Part shown: piece by piece, positions 55,964-64,000 of the stretch
How positions within the stretch are numbered: the first letter of the stretch is position 1
Layout: the number at the start of each line of letters is the position of its first letter
The notes under the pieces: model-generated
Seen by the model: the letters and a program-made list of their open reading frames with translations, nothing else
Database searches by the model: none
What the model was told of the DNA's origin: nothing
Translations under genes and position numbers: made by a program
Origin: Sarcocystis neurona
Lineage: Eukaryota; Apicomplexa; Conoidasida; Eucoccidiorida; Sarcocystidae
Assembly (NCBI GenBank): GCA_000727475.1
Contig: KL647326.1
Coordinates: 124,001-188,000, forward strand
Direction: 5' to 3'
DNA length: 64,000 nt

Positions 55964-58271
55964 CTGCAGATGTAGGAACGCATTCAGAGGGTACACTCCT
56001 GCACGCGCGCTTCGTCTAGTAGTGGTGATAGCACAGTGTATGAGACTTTTTTCCTTCTCCTTTCATAAGCATAGGGACTGGAACATTACGAATGCAAACG
56101 GGTAATGATAGAGATACAAATGTTGACACCCGCGAAAGTAGAGGTACTAGGGAGAAGAAGTGTAATGAAATACACTTCGTGTGAGCACACAGGCTTACCG
56201 TGTTAGTACCGACGCACAACGAAAGGTGATAGGTAACACAATATACACCGGGAAGTGCCTTTTTACAGTATGCACTTATGAAGGAAATATATGTATGTAC
56301 ACATCTGCATTAAAATCCCTGCTGCTGCGCTTGAGTGTCATTCGAAGTTAGTACCATACAAGTGAGCTTAGTTAGTATTGCTAAGCTCTACAAGTGCATT
56401 CTGAGGAAATATACGTCCCTCTAAGGGGTGTTGCAAAGGAAGATACCCACGTGTGGTGATGTTCTTATCTACCTGCCTCTACAAGCTTGTTATGAGGTCC
56501 TCCAGAAACCAGTGCGAAAAAGTGCGCTGTCTGGTCTGCCGTTATTACTCAGTTCTCTCACCCACACACATGAACGAACGGAGAGAGGGCAGAACAATTG
56601 CGTTCTTCATTCTTGTTCTGAAGGGTAGATATCGAGGTATAAACACGTGTAAATTCAGTTATATTCATAAACATATATCTGCGTCCTCGTAATTCTGTGC
56701 GGAGGCTCATCTCTGCGTAGGTGCACACAGATGCACTTTTGCACTGGGAAGCATTAACAGCTGGGCCCTATCCCATTCTTGAGTGTGTATACGCATATGT
56801 ATGTACTTCCTCGTGTACTACGTACACGTATACGTGTGTGTGTGTGTGAGTTGAGAAAGTAAGCCCACGTACGTACACCTGTCGGTTACGGCCCGCGTAA
56901 ATGACCCGCAAGAATCGTGTACGACCTACTTCTCCTGCAGCTATAATGATGGAAGACACGCCAAAAAATTAGAGCGCTTCTATTCACACCAGCAAGTACG
57001 GTACACTACAACGTCATTGGGCATACGGAGATATGAACCGTGTCTGCTGCTACTACTTCAATTCGCTTACGCATTGGACACCCTCTTAGGCGTGCTGGTC
57101 CCCTGCCACCACATTCCACGTCTAATGTAGGACGTTGCGGAGACTGCTGTATAAAGAGCATTGATAACGCGGGTCTTTCTGACGTGATGACTACAAACGC
57201 CTATTCGACAATGTGAACAAAGGAAACATACACATGCCAGGGGATTACACTGTACAAATGACCATGTATCTACGTATACGCATACACGGATGCAGCCACT
57301 ACGCATCTGCAAACACGTAGACGGAGTTGCGTCCTTGCACATACACGCGGACACGTATGCTTACGCGGAACTCGACTGACGCTACGTGTTCGGAGAGGCG
57401 AATCCGCGAAGAACATGATTTACACTTGCCTTCAGATATGAAGGAAGGATTGACGGGGGATTTGCGGGTTGCAAGGCACTTCTTAATGTTAAACCTCCAT
57501 GCTAGATTGGCCCGCTGCTTGTAATCCTTTCAGGAGAGGCGACGGCGGCGGCTCACGTGCGCCGGGAAACAGGAGGACAGGTTTTTAGAAAAGAGGTAGG
57601 CGGAGCTATGCGACTGCAGCGGTTGCAAGAGAAGTATGCTGCTGGTGCTGTGGTAATCGTAGCAGTGCTTCCATTCATCGGCGGGGATACACGTGGTCAC
57701 GTCTGCTCATACATTTGCACGACACAAAGATCCATACTTGCTTCCGTATGTGTAAAATTTTATAATAGAATAAATGTGTATGTGTCTGTATCTGGGTATG
57801 TGTATGGTGAACCTCTGTGTGGCCTACCCTTGTCAATTTGTTTCACGTGCCCTTATCCGAAGAAAAGAAGACCATACTTTTGTGTCCCCAGAGTGTGCGT
57901 GACTGTGGAAGCTTATGTGTAGATGCGGACAAAAAGAGGAGAGATACACGAACAATCCTAAGTCACACTAGGACAACGTCACTCTGATCACGTGTACTTC
58001 CACGTCCTGCGCTTTCTCTCAAATGGCAGTCCATGCGCGTGTACACATGCGCACGGTGCTTTTCAATATTCACGTTTGAGTGTTCAGGCACAGTTCCACA
58101 CAACGTGTGCGCATGGTCATATGCAGAGGTAAGCACCTATTACTGTGCCTTTGTGTAGCAGGTGAGTCGCCTCCTGTCTACACCCACCAAGACCTCTTTT
58201 TTTGTCGGTAATCCTGCGCATAAGCACCCTAACTCTCAGTAAGATGGGACCAGGGTGCCAGCTGAATAAGT
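55964..58271. other. No supported gene
   Basis: Short ORFs only. A short GT run lies at 56833-56847, and a plus-strand frame at 57557-57720 begins with charged residues and then Ala/Val-rich sequence but lacks context. Confidence 0.45.
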
Positions 58272-58601
58272 GTGGCGCACGGTATAGATGTACATGAAAG
58301 GCTACGCGTCTGGTCTGCTGATAATACAGCGCACATAGACACACTAGGAATTCAGTCGTTCGTTCTGGATATCAAGGGTTGCACACGTGCAAGGGAACTG
58401 TCTGGATATCCGAGACTACAGGAGCAAGAGCGACACATTCCTCTCCAGATTATGGAGGACAGCATCGCTGAAACTGTGGAAACTGTCTTTGCGATTGAAA
58501 CTTCACATCCGTGTCTACGTATACAGAGTTTCCGTATACGTACATACAATCTCTGGATATGTGTGCAGGTGGACACATACAGACACGTGTACACATACTA
58601 A
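58272..58601 (+). CDS. Weak exon candidate, unrecognised
   Basis: Plus-strand frame with mixed composition, including LGIQSFVLDIKGCTRAREL and PLQIMEDSIAETVETVFAIE. It has a possible donor TGTGTGCAG|GTGGAC near 58569. There is no ATG at the left end. Length is within chance. Confidence 0.2.
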   Translation: MAHGIDVHERLRVWSADNTAHIDTLGIQSFVLDIKGCTRARELSGYPRLQEQERHIPLQIMEDSIAETVETVFAIETSHPCLRIQSFRIRTYNLWICVQVDTYRHVYTY

Positions 58602-59081
58602 TCGGAAGTTGGACCAATAGACAGATGCATTGTTCCACCAAGAATGCTTCCACCCCAGCAGCAGCGCGGATAGCACGTGACAACGGAAACTTAACTTCGC
58701 ACCCCGTATCTCATAAACTACGATGGAGAAGAACCAGTGAATCCCAGCGAAGCACAAATGCGCAAAGCGTTCTCTAGTACCGCTTCGTTGAGGCAGCACG
58801 GGGGCGACAAGTAGAATTCCACAAAAGTCTGGGCGTTCACAGCTCCACGACGGTGCTGCTTTGTTGCACACTCGTCACCGATAGAAACGCTTCAGCAGAC
58901 AATGCGGTAAGAATTGCTGCGTGCAAGAAGCTTGCGTATAAAAGTGCTTTCCAGGGGCGTTGTCCCTGCTGCTGGCCTCAGAGGGAGACAGCAACGCCAG
59001 GTGGGGCCCCACACGGCTGCTGTCATCTGGAAGTGCACCGTGTCTCCAGTGAGCGGGCTGGAGCCGGCGTGCCTGTGACCA

Positions 59082-59327
59082 TCACTGTGTGGAGAAGGAT
59101 GAGATGGAGACTCGGCAGTACGGGTTCACCGGGAGAGTCCTAGGATCAACTACGGCAGCACCGGCGGAATCCACAGCAGTAGCACGATAGGCTGAGGGAG
59201 TCCAGAAGCGAGGTATGGCGTTGGCAAGCACGGCAGCTCCCACGGTGGACAATGCCACAGGCTGTCCTAAGAGCGTCCTGGGATTAAATGGAAACGAATC
59301 TACAACTGTACACATCCAAAGACGCAA
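59082..59327 (-). other. Ala/Val-rich frame with internal repeat
   Basis: Minus-strand frame of 81 codons in which FNPRTLLGQPVALSTVGAAV near the start is echoed by VDPRTLPVNPYCRV near the end. Similar in flavour to the other Ala/Val/Pro-coding blocks of the window. No flanking splice logic established. Confidence 0.2.
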
Positions 59328-59694
59328 GTTTTCTCATGCTCGCCTTCTGGTCAGTGAATGGCAGCGGTAGCATGTCGACACGCAGCATTGAAAATTGCTC
59401 TGTGCAGACACACGCATACCCTCGCGCCTATGGAAAATGTACCTTAGTGCTTGCTCCCAGCTATGCACTCTCAAAGTGTTGCATTTCCTCTGCTGATAGT
59501 TTCTGAGTAAGCGAATCCGGCGGTGAATATATAAATTGCGAGAGCACGCTTACAGTGGAGCTGACATTCTCGTCAGCGTCGCACGTGTACGACCGGAGTT
59601 GTTGTGGATACAGCGATAGCGTCAGGCCTTAATCTTGCATCATGGATTTAGTCTTTCTGCAGAACCTTCTCTAGTTGTACACGTATGTATCTGC

Positions 59695-61499
59695 TTACGT
59701 ACCACAGCCAGACGCGTACTCTATTCGACCTGGAGCCTGAATGGGAGGGACAAATATTAACGTAAACTTCGGTGGTATAACACAAGGGTTGGGAGCATGG
59801 AAAGGCATATTGTAGTCTCTGTAATTCACGATCACACCGGCTCGAATTGCTTGCATTATTGTTTCCTGTTTTGTGCATCTATTCACAGGTGCGTAGAGAG
59901 GACTGTGGTCTCGCTGAATTTGCGGACTGATGGCGCTCGTTTGAAGCTTTGTCTCTAGACCGACAAATACATTATTCGCAACCAAGTCGCACAAGTGCAG
60001 ACATGTGTATATGCGCAACCGATTGCACAAATGTAGAGTGTGACGTTGGCGTAGTCCCTTCCAGTTAGTTGACGGCCTCACAGAAATCAGCCCGCTTGCT
60101 CACTCGATTATCTGCTACTGCGTCGCCGGGATGCTCTCTTCTTCCACAGAACATTTCCATATGGCCTCTTGTAGAATAGTGCCACCTACGTCGCTCTTTC
60201 TACGAATGTCAGTCCTTGAGCTGATCATATTGCCGGTGGACTGTGATAAGCGCTGCGGTGTTTTGTGGTGCGCTAACACTGAGGAGGAAGTATTGAACAT
60301 GTATTGTTGCCTCTGCAGATGCAAGGCGCACCGCGTGTAGTTTCCCCCGTCTTGTAGCCAGTTACTCTGACCGACAGCGTCATTGTTTCCGACCAGTGAC
60401 ATTTTGTAGTCCACGTTACGATCTTGGTGGGAAATCACAAAGTGCGCAGGATTGTGGTATTTGGTGCTTGAGTTCCTGTAGCTTTGACCAGAAATGGAAC
60501 ACGTGTACGTGCATACTGCGGACTACACTGTAGATGATGAAGCGTCAGGGGGGAGTAACGAGTCACCACGTGCTCATACCCGTACGCGATATTTTATATC
60601 TTGAACGGGTAATTGTTTTCCCTGGTGTCCTGTGCTAGCTGAGCGCCTCTGCAATGCAGGAGTGGTGGATTCTTCTTAGCATGCATCTTCCATGCATGTT
60701 TTTCGATAGGAACTACTTGCCGAGGAAAGGCATTCAGCAGGTGCTGGTCACCAGGAGTGACGCAACAGTCTTTTGCACGCACTTTTACAGGGTGGAGAAG
60801 GGATATTTGTGCTGTCGCTGTCTGACGAACGAATCAATAGGTGAAATAACGCAAAATACAGCTACCATCGGTATCGTTTTTGGTGACTGGAGGGATTCGC
60901 TGCCGCTTAATCGTCGATGCAGCAGCAGGAAGTGTTGCTCGTATACGGATGAAGAGATCACTTTTTACGTAGAACAGTTCCGCTGAGGAAAAATCACTTA
61001 CGGGGAATTCCACTCCTTTTACTGAACAGCGTTGCACTTCGTAAGTGAAAAGAAAGTCTGTTCCAGTTTGGGAGAGAAGTTTTGTTTCTCTCCGGATCAG
61101 TGCGTCAGTGGCCCTGTAAGAAGAGATGTGGAGATTGCTGCCTTCCAATCTCATGTAGAGGTGCTTCCTGAACGTTAAGTTCTAAGCACAAGCAGCCAAA
61201 CTGACGCCTCTGCTGTTGTACGTAGTTAAGAGCGGGAAATGCGACTGCCATGCTAGAAATCTACGTTGCACAGAGAAGAGCTCCCTGGTGTGCCCTTGAC
61301 CAAAACGAAGAAGTCTACCTGGAAATTGAGGGCGTTCACGGTAATCGCAACTACCTTGATGCTTCCACTTATTTACTAAGGAAGAAGTCCAGCTACTGCA
61401 GACGAACTGCTCTGCCTTAGAGTCGGCTGCCCAATAGGAAACGCGAAATAACATAATTTTGCTGCTCCAGTTCAAAACTGCGCACCCCTGTGAGAGCAC
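59695..61499 (-). CDS. Weak multi-exon gene candidate, unrecognised
   Basis: Five successive minus-strand frames (61182-61499, 60834-61154, 60594-60782, 60115-60438 and 59695-60081) have mixed composition without homopolymers. Segments include TGTDFLFTYEVQRCSVKGVE, LLNAFPRQVVPIEKHAWKMH and VIVNYRDYNMPFHAPNPCVI. Splice-like sites accompany them: CCCC|GTAAGTGA at 61001, and TAC|GTAAGC near 59699 closing the leftmost frame. I cannot place the family. Clustering on one strand is suggestive, but each frame is of chance length. Confidence 0.28.
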
Positions 61500-62520
61500 C
61501 AGTGATTAGTGGGCCCTGATGAGGAGCTTCCTGCACTTCTTGTCGCCTATGATGCTGCCAAGAAAAGTCTTCTCTAGAAAGCTCGAGGGCAGCGCAGGAG
61601 CGCGAAACACGTTTCGATACTGCTACGGTAGATAAGAGTTTCCCTTTCTTCCGTGAGTTCGTGCGCTCGAGGAAAGGAGCAGCCTTAGACTGTTTTTGCC
61701 TTCGACCTGGAAGGAAATTTCTTCCTCCATGAAGACATGCGGTACACGAAAACAGAAAATCGCTCGTCGGGACGGACAGACACGCTGAACAGGCTTTTTA
61801 TTTGCCTGAAGGCCGTCTTCCCCGTAGAATCTTGTTCCTCTCCAAGGATTGGTTATCTAATGAAGCATGGAAATAATTGTCCGTACGTATGAATAAATGT
61901 GTGTACAAGACAGCAGTGGCTTCGACGTCTCCCGATAAAAAGGTAGTTCGTCTTTTTTCCTGGCTTCCGTACGGAGCCAGTCTCATCGTGGAAGAGCCCG
62001 TACGAATAGAGAGAAAGGAGAGGGTGTATCAGTGACAGGCGACTGCAGCTCCTATAGTAGATCTGCACGCCTACATACGTACTCTACACACGACACGTAC
62101 GTATGTATGCAAGTGTCCAAAGTACTCTCCTCTGTCAACAACCGGGGCTGCTGCTGCAGGACATTAATATATGCAGAGATATGCAGGGTTACACACCTGA
62201 GTCTACGTGTGTGCATGTCACGTACTGAAATCGTAAACTGCTCGTAAGAAAACCTGTCCACTTTCCTGCTAGACTCATATGCACGGCTACGCAATACGTG
62301 TGAGCACACCCTGGCAATTTTGGGTACACGTATGTGTAGATATCTGCTGTTGCAGAACAGGTGTGAAAGCGTGCACGTAGTACTGTGAACACACGCACTT
62401 CATGTGGTAGACGCCGCGAAACCCACGGTGATAAGTACTACGAAAGACACACATTTCCACGAACAGCACACTATTGCAGAGCCCAGAGTATCATTCGGAA
62501 TGACGCCAGCGTCACGTGTG
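61500..62520. other. No supported gene
   Basis: Short ORFs only; no notable repeat. Confidence 0.45.
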
Positions 62521-63720
62521 CAAGCACTACACAGACGTGGATGGTGCTACTTTGTACATGGATACGGACGCCGACGTCGAGACTGACAACGCAGCAGCAC
62601 ACTCCACGACGAGAAAGAAACTGCAACAGCACGAACAACAAGTACATAGCAAATACGTCTCCACCGTGGAGAGACATAGGCATTTGGACGGCATGAGCCA
62701 TAACAAGCCTCTTGCTGCGCCATAGATGCGCCGCTCCAGTACCGCAGCATTGGCGCCAGCGACCGCTGAAGCAGCTACAGCAGCCTGCAAGAGCAGCAGC
62801 CTGGAAGAGCAGCAGCCTGGAAGAGCAGCAGCCGCTGATTCTTTGCTGCCACATCCTCTATTTACGCACCCCTGAGTCCCACTGCCCATCCGTATCCCAT
62901 CTTGGTACAAAACTCCGTGATTCAGCTGAACCGTAGCAGGGCTGCTGAGCTGCGGCCACAGGAGGGTACTAGGGGGCTCTGCTAGTCACCACGGTTCACA
63001 CCGTCGGAAAAGAGCAACTGACGGTGGCAGTCTCCAAGAGTACTCGGCCGTGCAGCATATCCACCGCCCGACGAGCCCACCCGAGCAGGATTACGAGCAG
63101 ATGGCTCCCTCTCTTCCGCATACTCTTCTGAGCGGTAGCGGCGCGAGGACTTGGAGCAGCAGGAGCGGCGGCAGAGCTCGCAGCGCCAGCAGTGTTGAAG
63201 TTGGAAGCAGAAACAGGATCTAACGCAGCGCAGCTGCACGCATCCTGTGACGGATATAGACCACGTGTGGCGTCGAGAATGTGTGTGTAGTGTATCATAG
63301 AGCCCCAACAGCAGCGGCAGGAGGTACCGCGAGAGGCAGCAGCATCCCTGAAACAGCAGCAGCGACTAGCATACGAGCTGCACGTGTCTACTGTATTATA
63401 AAGGCCTAACAGCAGCAAATGGAGGTACCGTGAGAGGCAGCAGCATCTCTGAAACAGCAGCAGCGACTAGCGGATGAGCGGCACGTGAATGTGCAGGAGC
63501 ATGGACTGAAGCAGCGGAGTGTACCGTAGAAGCACCACGTGAAACAACAGCAGCAGTCCGCCCGCGCTGCAGTCTGTGTGTGGCTTTCGACTCCTTTTCA
63601 CTGCAGTTACAATGGCAGCTGCGCACCGCAGCATGCAAGCAGCGCAAACCGTTGCTGAAGCACAAACCTGTGCTGTCACTTCGCCAAGATTGTTTCACGT
63701 TTTACAACAGCTTCATTGCG
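62521..63720 (-). other. GCA-rich, Ala/Val/Pro-coding block with tandem duplication
   Basis: CAG/GCA-rich sequence that on the minus strand reads Ala-rich peptides in short open pieces (for example SNFNTAGAASSAAAPAAPSP near 63.19 kb). It includes a 12-bp unit repeat (agagcagcagcctgga) near 62790-62830 and the 101-bp duplication described separately. No complete gene is visible. Confidence 0.3.
63288..63487 (-). repeat. 101-bp direct tandem duplication
   Basis: Two adjacent copies, about 63288-63386 and 63389-63487, share ordered landmarks at a constant 101-bp offset (TGTAT(C/T)ATA, GGTACCG(C/T)GAGAGGCAGCAG, GAAACAGCAGCAGCGACTAGC and CACGTG). On the minus strand both code a related peptide (LVAAAVS-MLLPL-VPP) ending in a stop. 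Confidence 0.85.
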
Positions 63721-64000
63721 ATGGCGCCTGTGTGCCTCTGGTGCGAGCCTGCTAGCATCACCTTGCCGCAGGAGGCACTGTTTTGCTGTTACAACATGAG
63801 GGGACAGGACGTCGGTGTTGATAAGCTGTAGCACGCACTCCCCTGACATTCTTACGCACGACTCCTGATGATTGTTACTGATTAAACAGGGGATTTCTGC
63901 CTGAGCTATCCGGCAGCAGCTAGAAAAAAATCCCAATCTTGTTCTCATCCTCCCCTGTGAACCGCTGCTCTCCCTTGCCTCCTTTTGACCGCAAATATTG
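63721..64000. other. Right edge, no supported gene
   Basis: Short ORFs on both strands with no distinguishing features. Confidence 0.4.

Noticed and set aside
1..64000. tRNA, rRNA, CRISPR, telomere arrays and transposase or reverse transcriptase motifs
   Set aside because: I looked for T-loop-like GTTCRA boxes, repeated TTTAGGG units, regularly spaced direct repeats and DDE or YXDD contexts, and saw none that hold up. A covariance-model and profile search would be needed to exclude them fully.

Overview
The window looks like nuclear DNA of a coccidian apicomplexan, most like Eimeria (Cyclospora is the nearest alternative). The reasons are a GC content near 50%, very dense CAG/CTG trinucleotide tracts coding homopolymer runs of Gln, Ala or Ser, long repeat-rich exons broken by introns full of (TA)n/(CA)n microsatellites, and a large divergent protein kinase. 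There are no bacterial-style operons, no recognisable tRNA or rRNA, no telomere array and no recognisable transposon. Species assignment is inference.

Layout. At 1-2400 is the minus-strand exon of a LOG-family (lysine-decarboxylase-like, Rossmann-fold) gene that runs off the left edge, with a possible first exon near 2.2-2.4 kb. 3.4-7.9 kb holds no convincing gene and several AT microsatellites. 7.9-16.7 kb is one giant minus-strand open frame (2913 codons) that is almost entirely Gln/Ala/Ser/Cys-rich low complexity, with possible upstream exons to 17.6 kb. 17.6-34.3 kb is gene-poor; only short coding-like ORFs are seen, none above what length alone would give by chance. 34.3-42.6 kb is a minus-strand divergent protein kinase assembled here from three exons (about 1663 residues). 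Its 3.3-kb second intron splits the activation segment. 44.3-48.2 kb is a second low-complexity minus-strand gene assembled from two exons (about 882 residues). 48.2-63.7 kb holds several low-confidence, short-exon gene candidates and blocks of Ala/Val/Pro-coding (GCN)-rich DNA, ending with a 101-bp tandem duplication.

The two supported kinds of function are a kinase that keeps its catalytic Lys, Asp and Asn residues, and a LOG-type nucleotide-processing enzyme. The low-complexity proteins have no recognisable domain. A recurring theme is candidate introns of only 18-34 nt with good GT-AG signals, alongside ordinary kilobase-sized introns. All exon structures come from reading splice consensus and frame. 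None has transcript support here, and in a 50% GC sequence of this size dozens of open frames of 100 codons or more are expected by chance.
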